Assembly: GCF_000181515.1 (NCBI RefSeq)
Contig: NZ_ABCG01000001.1
Location: 1-64,000 of the forward strand
DNA length: 64,000 nucleotides
Source: Erythrobacter sp. SD-21
GTDB lineage: Bacteria > Pseudomonadota > Alphaproteobacteria > Sphingomonadales > Sphingomonadaceae
Direction of reading: 5' to 3'
A model generated the notes under the pieces. That model did not search any database. It saw only the letters and a program-made list of their open reading frames with translations, and was not told the DNA's origin. The translations under genes and the position numbers were made by a program. Positions 41,855-50,691 of the stretch are shown piece after piece (the stretch's first letter is position 1; the number at the start of each line of letters is the position of its first letter).

Positions 41855-43924
41855 TTGCAGTTGCATATCGTTTCGCTCGCGCTCGGCGGCTGCTTGAAAG
41901 CCGAACCAGTCCGGTATGGCCTCACCGAAGATACGGGCGGACACATCACCTATATTCTGGGCGAAATGGAGGCGTTGTCCCGGCGGGAAGATGTTTGTTT
42001 CGCAGAAATCGTGACCCGCCGCTTCGATGCGCCAAGGCTGGGCATCGTCCATCGTCAAGCCGAAGAATGGATCAACCCCAAACTCGTCATCACGAGGATC
42101 GATAGCGGAAATTCTGCGTACTTGGCTAAGGAAGCGCTCAGTGCGGATCGCGAGCCATTTACGGATGCTCTCATAGCCGAATTGCGCCGGCGCGAACGAT
42201 TGCCGGATGTGATCCACGCCCATTTCGCCGATGCAGCCGACGTAGCGATCAAGGTCGAAGAAGAACTAGGCATCCCGTTTGTTTATACCGCTCATTCTCT
42301 TGGTCTGGACAAGCGCACCGCCATGGCGGACCGCTCTGAAGCAATTGAGGCCCGCATTGCAGAAGAAGACCGGGCTATCGGTCGAGCTTGCGCTGTCGTC
42401 GGCTCCTCACGTGACGAGTGCGAACGCCAGCTCACCGCCTATCCGTCGGCTCGAATTGGCAAGGTAAACCGGCTCGTCCCGGGTATCGATCGGCAGCAGC
42501 GCGCTGCCAGCTTGGCTTCGGCGACAGATCTCATTGCCCCCTTTCTCCGTGACCCCTCCAAACCAATGGTGCTCGCGATTGCGCGACCTGTCCGCAAGAA
42601 GAACCTCGCCACCCTGGTTGAGGCTTTCGCGTCATGCCCAACGCTGCGCGACCGGTGCAATCTCGTTATCCTTGCCGGACTGCGAGACGACCTCGAGACC
42701 GGGAGTGAAGAACAGCAGCAGGTCCAGCGCGAATTGGTCGACCGTATCGATCGGCACGATCTCTACGGATGTGTTGCGTATCCAAAAACCCACACCCGTG
42801 AGAGCGTTCAGGCTCTCTATGCGCTCGCTACTCGAACGCGCGGAGTGTTCGTCAATCCTGCTCTCATCGAGCCGTATGGGCTGACGCTCGGGGAAGCAGC
42901 GGTGCATGGGCTACCCGTTGTGGCTACAAAGGTCGGAGGACCACAGGACATCCTTGCGGATATGGAGCACGGGCTGCTCGTCGACCCCTGCGATGTATCA
43001 GAGATCGGTTCCGCCATCGAACGCCTCGTGACCGACCGAAATCTATGGAACCGGTGCTCGCGCAATGCTCTAATCAACAGCCTCGAGATGAACTGGGAAA
43101 AATACGCAGCAGGTTTTACGCAAATCGCGCGAGAGGTCCTGACGGGGCCAGAGCCGCAGAAGCGGCATACGCACCTTCTGGTCAGCGATCTCGACAACAC
43201 ATTGACTGGCTGTCCCGAAGGCATCCGCCGCTTCCGACGCTTCATGGAACGACGTGAAGAAATCGGTTTCATCGTGGCCACCGGCCGATCGATTGTCGAA
43301 GCCCGACGACTTGTGCGCGACTGGGGACTGCCGGCACCCCTCGCCTGGATAACCTCGGTGGGAACGGAAGTTTATCGGGAAGAAGGCGGCGAATTGACGC
43401 TCGATCAGGAGTATTCGAGGTCCATAGACACCGATTGGGATCCTGAAGCGGTGGACAACCTGCTGGCTGGGTATCCGGACCTTGTCGCCCAACCATCCTA
43501 CGAACAGCGACCCTACAAGCGCAGTTATTTCGTCGAGAAGGAAGGACGCGCCGCGGAAATCGAAAAGTTGCTGCGATCCGGGGGTTTAGCTGCCCGTGTG
43601 GTCTTTAGTCACAGTCGGCTACTCGACGTTTTGCCGCCAAAGGCGGGCAAGGCTGCCGCGATGAATTATGTGGCCGAACGCCTCAAAGTGCCGGCGGGCC
43701 ATGTTTTCGCTGCTGGCGACAGCGGCAACGATGTCGACATGCTAACCGCTTGCGAAAACGCGATCCTCGTCGGCAATCACGCTGAGGAAGTGGCTTCGCT
43801 GGCAGCGCGCAGCAACGTGTATCGTTCGCGGCGGGAGAATGCATCCGGTGCGTTGGAAGGCGTTCTGGCTCACCATCGCGCGCGAACGTTGCGTAAGCGC
43901 CAAGCGGCAGGAGTGCCGGCATGA
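41855..43924 (+). CDS. Bifunctional sucrose-phosphate synthase/sucrose-phosphate phosphatase
   Basis: The enzyme is expected to make sucrose 6-phosphate from UDP-glucose and fructose 6-phosphate and then dephosphorylate it. Residues 1-430 form a GT4 glycosyltransferase of the SPS type (VRYGLTEDTGGHITYILGEM, HSLGLDKR, PALIEPYGLTLGEAAVHGLP). Residues 435-680 form a HAD phosphatase with nucleophile DLDNTLTG near 443 and a GDSGND motif near 617. The length of 689 aa fits the fused form. The start is TTG at 41855 with AGGGG upstream; TTG 41861 is an alternative. Sucrose is a common compatible solute. The next gene overlaps by 4 bp. Confidence 0.88.
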   Translation: MQLHIVSLALGGCLKAEPVRYGLTEDTGGHITYILGEMEALSRREDVCFAEIVTRRFDAPRLGIVHRQAEEWINPKLVITRIDSGNSAYLAKEALSADREPFTDALIAELRRRERLPDVIHAHFADAADVAIKVEEELGIPFVYTAHSLGLDKRTAMADRSEAIEARIAEEDRAIGRACAVVGSSRDECERQLTAYPSARIGKVNRLVPGIDRQQRAASLASATDLIAPFLRDPSKPMVLAIARPVRKKNLATLVEAFASCPTLRDRCNLVILAGLRDDLETGSEEQQQVQRELVDRIDRHDLYGCVAYPKTHTRESVQALYALATRTRGVFVNPALIEPYGLTLGEAAVHGLPVVATKVGGPQDILADMEHGLLVDPCDVSEIGSAIERLVTDRNLWNRCSRNALINSLEMNWEKYAAGFTQIAREVLTGPEPQKRHTHLLVSDLDNTLTGCPEGIRRFRRFMERREEIGFIVATGRSIVEARRLVRDWGLPAPLAWITSVGTEVYREEGGELTLDQEYSRSIDTDWDPEAVDNLLAGYPDLVAQPSYEQRPYKRSYFVEKEGRAAEIEKLLRSGGLAARVVFSHSRLLDVLPPKAGKAAAMNYVAERLKVPAGHVFAAGDSGNDVDMLTACENAILVGNHAEEVASLAARSNVYRSRRENASGALEGVLAHHRARTLRKRQAAGVPA

Positions 43925-45060
43925 GCAAGGACGGACCCATCGGCTATTTCGTCCACCATCAGGGACGCGGCCATGCGGAACGCGCTGCCTCGATAGCGAA
44001 TTGCCTTGCGAAGCATCGAAGCGTGACGCTCTTTTGTGCGAAACCGGAGATACTTCCTGATCTGGATGAGCGTATCGAGCTGATCGGTATGCCCTCGCTC
44101 TTCGAACCACAAGGTGACGAGGCACCAGCCATGGCCTCGCTCGCGATGCCTGGTACGGTTCATTGTGCTCCCTTGGGCTGGCCTGCGATAACTTCGGCGG
44201 TATCCCGTATTGCAAACTGGTTCGCAGAGGTGAACCCTGCGCTTTTCGTGACCGACGTTTCGGCCGAGCTGGGCCAGCTGGCTCGCCTCTGCTCCGTACC
44301 GCACGTCGCTGTCCTGCAGCATGGCGAGAGATCCGACCCGGGGCACATGGCGGCTTATGATAGCGCCGTCGGGCTGCTGGCACCGTTTGCGCCAAGCCTG
44401 GAGCAATCTGACCGACCTGCGAAATTGCGGCAGAAAACGCATTACGCCTCGGGCGTCGGCGTGGATCGCGGTTTCCCGATCGACAGGAGCACGGCCCGCG
44501 AGAAGCTTGGTCTCGATCCCGAGCAAGAGCTTGTCCTGGTTATTGCGGGTGGTGGTGGTGTGGGCAGCCCATCAGCTCCACTAACCCTCGGCGCCCGCGC
44601 GGAACCGGACGTGCAGTGGGTGACCATCGGAAAAGTGCGCAGCGAATGGCATGAGACGCCCCCCGGCAATCTCGAACACAAGGGCTGGGTAGACAATCCA
44701 TATGAGTGGATCGCCGCCGCAGATCGCGTGGTATCTTCGTGCGGCAACACTACGGTTCACATGATCCTGGCCGCTGGCAAGCCATGGGTCGTGATTCCCG
44801 AATGGCGCTATTTCGACGAGCAATTGTGCAAAGCCGAAGTGCTCGATCGCGAGGGCCTTGCGGCGGTGTCGCGGCATTGGCCATCGCATGCACAGACTTG
44901 GGAGAAGCTCTGGACAGCTGCACGGATGATCGATGTCGAGCGGCAGCGGGCGATGATCGACCCGAAAGCACGGCGGAAAGCGGCCGACTGGCTGGAAGAT
45001 CTATGCCAGCAATTGTGGGCAGGGTCTGGCCACAAGCCGGCATTGGAGATCGTGGCGTGA
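43921..45060 (+). CDS. MurG/UGT-like (GT-B fold) glycosyltransferase
   Basis: This 379-aa soluble protein has the two-domain architecture of MurG and related nucleotide-sugar transferases. The N-terminal loop is GYFVHHQGRGHAERAASIAN. The C-terminal sugar-nucleotide site includes LVIAGGGGVGSP, the GWVDNPYEWIAAADRVVSSC segment and GNTTVHMILAAGKPWVVIPE. The substrate cannot be told. Its 4-bp overlaps with the SPS gene and with the next glycosyltransferase suggest a joint product, perhaps a sucrose-derived glycoside. Confidence 0.75.
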   Translation: MSKDGPIGYFVHHQGRGHAERAASIANCLAKHRSVTLFCAKPEILPDLDERIELIGMPSLFEPQGDEAPAMASLAMPGTVHCAPLGWPAITSAVSRIANWFAEVNPALFVTDVSAELGQLARLCSVPHVAVLQHGERSDPGHMAAYDSAVGLLAPFAPSLEQSDRPAKLRQKTHYASGVGVDRGFPIDRSTAREKLGLDPEQELVLVIAGGGGVGSPSAPLTLGARAEPDVQWVTIGKVRSEWHETPPGNLEHKGWVDNPYEWIAAADRVVSSCGNTTVHMILAAGKPWVVIPEWRYFDEQLCKAEVLDREGLAAVSRHWPSHAQTWEKLWTAARMIDVERQRAMIDPKARRKAADWLEDLCQQLWAGSGHKPALEIVA

Positions 45061-45998
45061 ACGTTTCCGTCTGCACTTTGGCACATGGGCGCGAAACGCA
45101 TCTCGCCAATCTGGTGAAGGGGCTGAACCATTCGACCCGCCCGCCAGGTGAACTTGTAATCGCGGTCATGCAAGAAAGCCGATACGATCTTCCGGCAACG
45201 AGCTTCCCGGTCCGCCAGGTCGTGCTCGGAACCGCCGGGATTTGCTTAGCGGAGGCGCGTAATCGTGCGGCGGCGCGAGCTACGGGCGACCTGCTGGTAT
45301 TTCTAGATGTCGATTGTATTCCAGCCCCACCGCTAGTCGAGGATTATGTCGGCGCTTCGGCTTTTAACGATGGCGTTCTGATGGGCGAAGTCGGCTACCT
45401 CTCCAAAGGCGCGACCAACGAGGGTATCGACTTTGCGAAATTCGAACGCCTGGCGGTCAAGCATTCGGAGCGCGCGGGTCCGCCACGCGGTATGGTTGGA
45501 CAGTGCGGTGACTATCGCTGCTTCTGGTCGGTGAATTTTGCTCTCCCGGCGCGAACTTTCCACGAGATCGGCGGGTTCGACCCCCGGTATGTTGGCTATG
45601 GTGGTGAGGACACGGACTTTGGTCAGACACTGGTGTCGAAGGACGTTCCCCTATGGTGGGCGCGAGGCGCAAAAGCCTATCACCAGTATCACAAGCATCA
45701 TATGCCACCGGTCCATCACCTCGATAGCGTGGTGCGAAACGCCGGGATCTTCGCCGAAAAATGGGGCGAGCCTACGATGCAGCACTGGCTGCGGGCTTTC
45801 CGCCTGATGGGTTTGATCGAGCCCGACGGGCAGGGAGGGTGGACCAAGCTCAAGGAACCTAACGAAGCCGATCTGGCGCTTACGCGCCAACAGGAAGATC
45901 AACCTTATGCGAGCAGCGCGCTAGTACTCGAAGCGCTCGAGGACCAAGCCAAACGCGGCAAGGAGGCGAGCCGAGCACCAGCAATAACCTTAGCGTAG
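45057..45998 (+). CDS. Family 2-type glycosyltransferase
   Basis: The 313-aa protein has the GT2/GT-A fold: VSVCTLAHGRETHLANLVKG at the N-terminus, the metal-binding DVDC (LLVFLDVDCIPAPP) near residue 90, and a galactosyltransferase-like GGFDPRYVGYGGEDTDFGQT near 180. The GTG at 45057 overlaps the previous stop. Longer in-frame openings lie inside the neighbouring gene. Its last 94 bp overlap the convergent GT4 gene on the other strand. Confidence 0.8.
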   Translation: MNVSVCTLAHGRETHLANLVKGLNHSTRPPGELVIAVMQESRYDLPATSFPVRQVVLGTAGICLAEARNRAAARATGDLLVFLDVDCIPAPPLVEDYVGASAFNDGVLMGEVGYLSKGATNEGIDFAKFERLAVKHSERAGPPRGMVGQCGDYRCFWSVNFALPARTFHEIGGFDPRYVGYGGEDTDFGQTLVSKDVPLWWARGAKAYHQYHKHHMPPVHHLDSVVRNAGIFAEKWGEPTMQHWLRAFRLMGLIEPDGQGGWTKLKEPNEADLALTRQQEDQPYASSALVLEALEDQAKRGKEASRAPAITLA

Positions 45999-47026
45999 CA
46001 ATCCTCGTAACCCCGGATCATCGCTTGTATCGAAAGGTGTTCTACCGCGCGTCGACGGCATGTCGTTCGATCGATTTGACCGGCTTGGCCAATAGCGTCT
46101 GCCAGCGCATCAATGTCGCCACTCTGAACTAAATGGCCGCAATCGCCCACTACCTCCGCGAGAGCCCCCCGATCAAAACCAACAACCGGCGTCCCGCAAG
46201 ATAGCGCCTCAGCGGCAACTAGGCCAAAAGGCTCATCCCACAGCGGTGTGACGAGAGCGCCGCGCGCGGCTGCTAATTCCTTGCGCAGGACTTTGCCTGA
46301 CTTATGGCCATGAAATTCGATGCCATTCGTAAGGTAAGGTTCGACCTCGTCCGCGAAATAGCTTGCGTCTTCGATTGGGCCAAAGACCTTGAGTTGAACG
46401 CCAGCAAGGCGTGCGGCTCTTACCGCTTGCCCGAGACCTTTGTTCGGTACGATGCGGCCGACCCAACTAAAGTAATCGCGAACCTCTCCGGCCGGCAGCC
46501 AAGCTTGGGTGTCGATGCCGTTTGGGACTACCTCCAGATCCGCACATCCCTTTCGCGACCACAAGGATAGTTGGTCGCGCGATGTGACGGTGGCGCCGAT
46601 GTTGGGGTGTTGGCTGCCAGCCAGGACGGCATCGAACATCGAGCCAAAGGGCGGGACATGCTGGGAGGTGACGCAGGGAATTCCTGCGTAGGCACACCAC
46701 TCGACGATTTCCGGGAACAGCGAATTGTTATGGACCACGTCGTACTCGCCAGTCCCAATCCTCGTTAGAACTCGCTCGAACGCGTCGCGCTGGTAAGCGG
46801 CGAGTTCCCGTGTGCCTCTATGGACACGCCAGGGCAGCACCTCATCGTAAGGCGCATCGCAGATCGGCACGAGGCCCGGATCGCTGGAGCCTTCGGCCGC
46901 GAACAAGTCGACCTCGTGGCCCGCTGCGCGCAGGCCACGACACAGCATGTCGCAGTGAGCTTCCATTCCCCCGCTAAAAGGCTCCGCAATGGCATGGCGA
47001 ATATGGGCAAGTACGGCGATTTTCAC
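45905..47026 (-). CDS. Family 4 glycosyltransferase
   Basis: The 373-aa GT-B enzyme has N-terminal AVLAHIRHAIAEPFSGGMEA, central VVPNGIDTQAWLP, SWVGRIVPNKGLGQAVRAAR, and the donor-site EPFGLVAAEALSCGTPVVGF (the EX7E pattern). The C-terminal tail is Ser/Ala-rich. It is convergent with, and overlaps by 94 bp, the GT2 gene. It is divergent from the first crp-like gene. The sugar substrate is unknown. Confidence 0.85.
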   Translation of the reverse strand: MKIAVLAHIRHAIAEPFSGGMEAHCDMLCRGLRAAGHEVDLFAAEGSSDPGLVPICDAPYDEVLPWRVHRGTRELAAYQRDAFERVLTRIGTGEYDVVHNNSLFPEIVEWCAYAGIPCVTSQHVPPFGSMFDAVLAGSQHPNIGATVTSRDQLSLWSRKGCADLEVVPNGIDTQAWLPAGEVRDYFSWVGRIVPNKGLGQAVRAARLAGVQLKVFGPIEDASYFADEVEPYLTNGIEFHGHKSGKVLRKELAAARGALVTPLWDEPFGLVAAEALSCGTPVVGFDRGALAEVVGDCGHLVQSGDIDALADAIGQAGQIDRTTCRRRAVEHLSIQAMIRGYEDCYAKVIAGARLASLPRLAWSSSASSTSALLA

Positions 47027-47071
47027 CGGCTAAATCCGTGGCGATCTGACATGTCTTGCAGAACGGGCGGA

Positions 47072-47090
47072 TTTGCCTGGTCGCGGCAAA
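47072..47090. promoter_or_regulatory. Inverted repeat TTTGCC-N7-GGCAAA
   Basis: Perfect 6-bp arms sit in the divergent region between the GT4 gene and a crp-like gene, just before a Crp/Fnr-like box. They could be a second operator half pair controlling both genes. Confidence 0.4.
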
Positions 47091-47092
47091 GC

Positions 47093-47104
47093 TAACATTC
47101 GTCG
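47093..47104 (+). promoter_or_regulatory. Crp/Fnr-like box TAACATTCGTCG
   Basis: This box is 55 bp before the crp-like gene at 47159. It matches TAACATCCGTCA before the paralogue at 48796 and TGACATTCGTCA at 6611. Both crp-like copies are preceded by AAAGC, so conservation extends beyond the box. Autoregulation is inferred. Confidence 0.5.
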
Positions 47105-47158
47105 AACAAGCGACTGGAACGGGCGGCAGGTCGTTGGGTTCATTCGACAGGAGGTGCG

Positions 47159-47920
47159 ATGACTGCCGCAAGCGAACTGGAGCTGTATCCGAAGACTGGT
47201 CACTTCCTTGCTGGGCGCCTCCGGCAGGATATGAGCGATGCCGAGAAGGCCGAACTCGAGGCTCTGGCGAGTGATGTGCAAGCCTTTGACGATGGGCATC
47301 GCCTGATTGCGCGCGGCGACATCTGCGACTGCTCCACGATGCTTGTCGAAGGGTTCATGCTGCGGACATCGGAGAGCGACGATCGGCGCTATGGTGTAAG
47401 TTTTCACGTGCCGGGTGATTTCGTGGACCTCCACTGCTTCGCGCTTAAGCGGCTCGATCATAATATCGATTGCGTTGGTCCCACGAAGGTTGTGCAATTT
47501 CCGCATACGGCAATTGCAAACATCATGCAGGAGAAGCCGCATCTGGCACGCCTCCTCTGGTTCTCTACTCTGCTGGATGCCGCCATGCATCGCGAGTGGA
47601 TCATGAAGCTTGAGCAACTGACCGCGCCCAAGCGGATCGGGCACATTTTTGCAGAGATCTGGCGGCGGTTGGAAATGGTCGGGCTGGGCTATCCGGACGG
47701 TTTCGAAACTCCTCTCACACAGAACGATATCGCCGATATGTGCGGGGCTACCCCCATCCATACGAATCGCGCTCTTGCTGACTTACGAAAGCAAGGGCTT
47801 GTCGATTTCCGGCGTGGGGAAGTGAGGATCCCGGACCGCCAGAAGCTGGAAGACTATGCAGGTTTCACACCCGATTATCTTTACGCCGAAGGGGACCTGG
47901 CGATAAGGAAGATCGGGTGA
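47159..47920 (+). CDS. Crp/Fnr-family transcription regulator
   Basis: The 253-aa regulator has a cyclic-nucleotide-binding-like domain at about 15-130 (RLIARGDICDCSTMLVEGFM, FHVPGDFVDLHCFALKRLDH) and a Crp-type winged helix at about 165-235 (LTQNDIADMCGATPIHTNRA, LADLRKQGLVDFRRGEVRI). The N-terminal Cys cluster of FNR is missing, so it is not an iron-sulfur sensor of that type. It is closely related to the gene at 48796. Its stop overlaps the GTG of the sulfotransferase gene. Confidence 0.88.
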   Translation: MTAASELELYPKTGHFLAGRLRQDMSDAEKAELEALASDVQAFDDGHRLIARGDICDCSTMLVEGFMLRTSESDDRRYGVSFHVPGDFVDLHCFALKRLDHNIDCVGPTKVVQFPHTAIANIMQEKPHLARLLWFSTLLDAAMHREWIMKLEQLTAPKRIGHIFAEIWRRLEMVGLGYPDGFETPLTQNDIADMCGATPIHTNRALADLRKQGLVDFRRGEVRIPDRQKLEDYAGFTPDYLYAEGDLAIRKIG

Positions 47921-48762
47921 ACCCGCGGAAAAACAGGTTCGTCTTTGTCGCAGGGCTGCACCGCACGGGGACCACTCTACTCGCGCGCATTATCGGATCA
48001 CACCCGCAAGTTGCCGCGATCTCGGATTCGCCGGCACCGGAGAACGAAGGGTGTTATCTCCAAGGTGCAATCCCGCATACAGCCCTTCACGGACGGCCAG
48101 GACATTACGCCACCGCCCCCGAAGAGCACTATACCGAGGCTTCCGCATACAACATGCTTGAGACCAAGGAGCGTCTGCTCAACGACTGGCGCCCCTGGTT
48201 TCCGCCGGATAAGCCGTGGTGGATCGAGAAATCGCCCGTCAATTTGACGAGGATGAGGCTCTATCAGCAGTTGTTTCCCTCGTCGCAGTTTATCGTAATT
48301 CTGCGACATCCGCAGGTCATGGCAGCGGCACTCGCCAAATGGGTCGATACCGATCCGCAGGAGCTCGTTCGGTACGCGCTCGATGCCTATGACCTTATGT
48401 CGAATGACCTTGCCTATCTACATTCGGCGCTCTTGATCAGATATGAAGATCTGGTCGCCGATGCGGACGGGGTACGAAGGTCCACATTCGCGTTTCTGTC
48501 GCTCGACGATCAGCCCACTGGGCTCGAGATCATGGATGGTAATCGCCGCTATCGCGTATCAGACGACTTGGACGAAGAGCTAAAAGCCCGGATGGAGAAG
48601 TGGGGCTATCGAGCCGGCGGCCAATGTGACCCCTTTGAGCCGATATGTCGGCACCCATTGCGGGATATCCGCGAGGCGGTCGAAAGCGCCCCGAAATCGA
48701 AACGGTTCATAAATTCCCAGTCTTGCGAGCAAAAAGAACAGAAAGCTAACATCCGTCAATAG
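47917..48762 (+). CDS. Sulfotransferase-family protein
   Basis: The 281-aa protein has the PAPS-binding 5'-loop GLHRTGTTLLARIIGSHP at about 14-31, and a 3'-phosphate segment (SSQFIVILRHPQVMAAALAK). It has no signal peptide. It may sulfate a carbohydrate made by the neighbouring glycosyltransferases. This is suggested only by context. It is translationally coupled to the crp-like gene upstream and followed by the second crp-like gene. Confidence 0.82.
   Translation: MNPRKNRFVFVAGLHRTGTTLLARIIGSHPQVAAISDSPAPENEGCYLQGAIPHTALHGRPGHYATAPEEHYTEASAYNMLETKERLLNDWRPWFPPDKPWWIEKSPVNLTRMRLYQQLFPSSQFIVILRHPQVMAAALAKWVDTDPQELVRYALDAYDLMSNDLAYLHSALLIRYEDLVADADGVRRSTFAFLSLDDQPTGLEIMDGNRRYRVSDDLDEELKARMEKWGYRAGGQCDPFEPICRHPLRDIREAVESAPKSKRFINSQSCEQKEQKANIRQ
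48747..48758 (+). promoter_or_regulatory. Crp/Fnr-like box TAACATCCGTCA
   Basis: This box is 38 bp before the second crp-like gene, inside the last codons of the sulfotransferase gene. It shares AAAGCTAACAT with the box at 47093. Confidence 0.48.
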
Positions 48763-48795
48763 ACGCGTTTCCGTACCTTTGCTTAATCGCGCAAT

Positions 48796-49569
48796 ATGGA
48801 CGCAAAGGCTGGAGGCATCGAGCTTGGTCGCTTCCCACTCACCGGCGATTTTCTCGCTGGCAGGTTGCGACAAAATCTTAGTCTCGATGATTTGGATTAC
48901 ATCGAAGAACTCGTCGAGAACGTGGAAGAGCACGAGGATGGCACGCGCTTGCTCGAACGGGGCGTCAAGACCGATCGCAGCACCATCCTGATCGAGGGGT
49001 ATATCTTCCGCACCATTGAGATTGAGGACAAGCGGTTCATTACGGGCGTGCATGTTCCGGGCGATTTCGTCGACCTGCACGGTTTCGCTTTGAAGCGGCT
49101 CGACCACAACATCGATGCTGCCGGACGCGTAAAAGTGGGCTGCGTCAGTCATGACATGCTTCGCCGGGTCATGCGGGATCGGCCGGGCGTCGCTCGTGCG
49201 ATGTGGTTCGCCACTCTTCTCGACGCGGCAATCCATCGCAAATGGATCCAGACGTTGGAACAGCTGGACGCGCCTCGGCGCATCGCGCACCTCTATTCAG
49301 AGTTGCACACTCGTCTCGATCTGATCGGCCGCAGCGTCACCCGTGCTTTGCGTACCCCATTCACCCAGTTCGATATGGCCGACATGTGCGGGGTCAGTGC
49401 GATCCATGCCAATCGTGCCGTAGGAAAGCTTCGCGAGATAGGCATCGCGGAAATTCGAAGGGGCGACCTGTACACCAATGACTGGAGCGCGTTGAAGGAG
49501 TACGCCCAGTTTGATCCGGATTACCTCTATGGTGACGGCCCGCTGAGGGTGAAGAAAGACTGGGACTAG
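48796..49569 (+). CDS. Crp/Fnr-family transcription regulator (paralogue)
   Basis: The 257-aa protein has the same layout as the gene at 47159: a sensor domain (RLLERGVKTDRSTILIEGYI, VHVPGDFVDLHGFALKRLDH) and a winged helix (FTQFDMADMCGVSAIHANRA, VGKLREIGIAEIRRGDLY). The paralogues flank the sulfotransferase gene, consistent with tandem duplication. No FNR-type Cys cluster is present. The 3' end overlaps the convergent DUF421 gene by 4 bp. Confidence 0.88.
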   Translation: MDAKAGGIELGRFPLTGDFLAGRLRQNLSLDDLDYIEELVENVEEHEDGTRLLERGVKTDRSTILIEGYIFRTIEIEDKRFITGVHVPGDFVDLHGFALKRLDHNIDAAGRVKVGCVSHDMLRRVMRDRPGVARAMWFATLLDAAIHRKWIQTLEQLDAPRRIAHLYSELHTRLDLIGRSVTRALRTPFTQFDMADMCGVSAIHANRAVGKLREIGIAEIRRGDLYTNDWSALKEYAQFDPDYLYGDGPLRVKKDWD

Positions 49570-50111
49570 CCTTCCAACTCCTCAGGGCAATTGACGTCCG
49601 ATAAAGCGTCGGCGTCCCCCCATTGAACATCTTGTCGCGGTATGACGGACATGGTGCCGTTCGTTTCTAGAACCACCCAGTTGGCATCGGAATTCGCCGT
49701 GATCCCGGCGGCGCGCAGAGCCGTCTTGATTTCCTCTTCCGAAATGCGCGTTCGCGCCATCGCGTCGCGCAGATATTCGCCCTTGTGAGTAAGCAATGTC
49801 GGTTCCGCCTTCACCACATCGACGACATCATCACTCCGCATCACTAGTTTCGTCGTGACGAACTGGCATGCGGCGAGAACCACGATGGCTGCGATCGCAT
49901 CGATACTTGCTACATTGCGTAGCAGGATTCCGCTTGCCGCCAGGCTGCCCACGGCGACATTGATGATCCAATCGAAATTGTTGAACTCGCTGGTGGTTCG
50001 TTTTCCGACGACCCGGACCATGACGATGATGAGAATGTAGAACAGAAGCGCGTTCGCAGAAATCTCCACGACCCGCTCCCAATTCGACCAGATATTCAGG
50101 ATTTCAGACAA
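49566..50111 (-). CDS. DUF421/YetF-family membrane protein
   Basis: The 181-aa protein has three N-terminal membrane helices (NALLFYILIIVMVRVVGKRT, FDWIINVAVGSLAASGILLR, SIDAIAAIVVLAACQFVTTK) and a cytoplasmic DUF421 domain (AEPTLLTHKGEYLRDAMART, RISEEEIKTALRAAGI). The VGKRTxSEFNNFD stretch is characteristic. Family function is not well known. It is last in a leftward operon, overlapping the DUF1989 gene by 8 bp. Confidence 0.85.
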   Translation of the reverse strand: MSEILNIWSNWERVVEISANALLFYILIIVMVRVVGKRTTSEFNNFDWIINVAVGSLAASGILLRNVASIDAIAAIVVLAACQFVTTKLVMRSDDVVDVVKAEPTLLTHKGEYLRDAMARTRISEEEIKTALRAAGITANSDANWVVLETNGTMSVIPRQDVQWGDADALSDVNCPEELEG

Positions 50112-50691
50112 CTTCGCTCACCGAAAAATCAATTGGTTTGAACGAACCACCATTGGAATCGTAGGCGGAGCACGCGGTTAAACCGATGATCAAATCCATC
50201 TCCGCGCGCAGCTGAATTTCGTCGCCAGCCTTAGATTTGGGCGGCTTTACCGCGAGTAATCCGCTTTCGCCGTCCACCGGCACATTCATGAAGATGTTGA
50301 ACGCGGTGGGAATATCATCGGGACCGATGCCGTGCGGCTCCAGCGCATCGACCAGATTGCCATAGCACCCGCGGTGGACGGGCTTGTCCGGATAGAAATG
50401 CCGGAAGGTTTGCTCCGAGCAGGGGGTCAGAAGGAAATCGTGGCACTGGGCGGTATCGTTGGTTATTGTGAGCATGGGGTTCGAGCGGTTCGACCACAAG
50501 CGATTGCCCCAGCCTAAATGGATGGTCTCCTCATAATCAAAAGTTCGCCCGTTCGAGATAACCTCGCGTACGTCATCTGCATTGTAGGCGACAAGGTCGG
50601 AAACCTGCTGACCTTGAGGATCGCAAACGGTCAAGGTTGCCCCTCGGCGCATTGTGAAGGCGACGCCGCTTCGAGGTTCGATGCGTTTCAT
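50104..50691 (-). CDS. DUF1989 (urea carboxylase-associated) protein
   Basis: The 195-aa protein is a DUF1989 cupin-like domain: VCDPQGQQVSDLVAYNADDV, the NPMLTITNDTAQCHDFLLTP segment with His and Cys residues, and NIFMNVPVDGESGLLAVKPP. The start at 50691 is chosen for the strong GGAGG 5 bp upstream; an ATG at 50730 would add 13 residues. Family members are linked to urea or guanidine metabolism in other bacteria. It overlaps the YqcI/YcgG gene by 4 bp. Confidence 0.87.
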   Translation of the reverse strand: MKRIEPRSGVAFTMRRGATLTVCDPQGQQVSDLVAYNADDVREVISNGRTFDYEETIHLGWGNRLWSNRSNPMLTITNDTAQCHDFLLTPCSEQTFRHFYPDKPVHRGCYGNLVDALEPHGIGPDDIPTAFNIFMNVPVDGESGLLAVKPPKSKAGDEIQLRAEMDLIIGLTACSAYDSNGGSFKPIDFSVSEVV

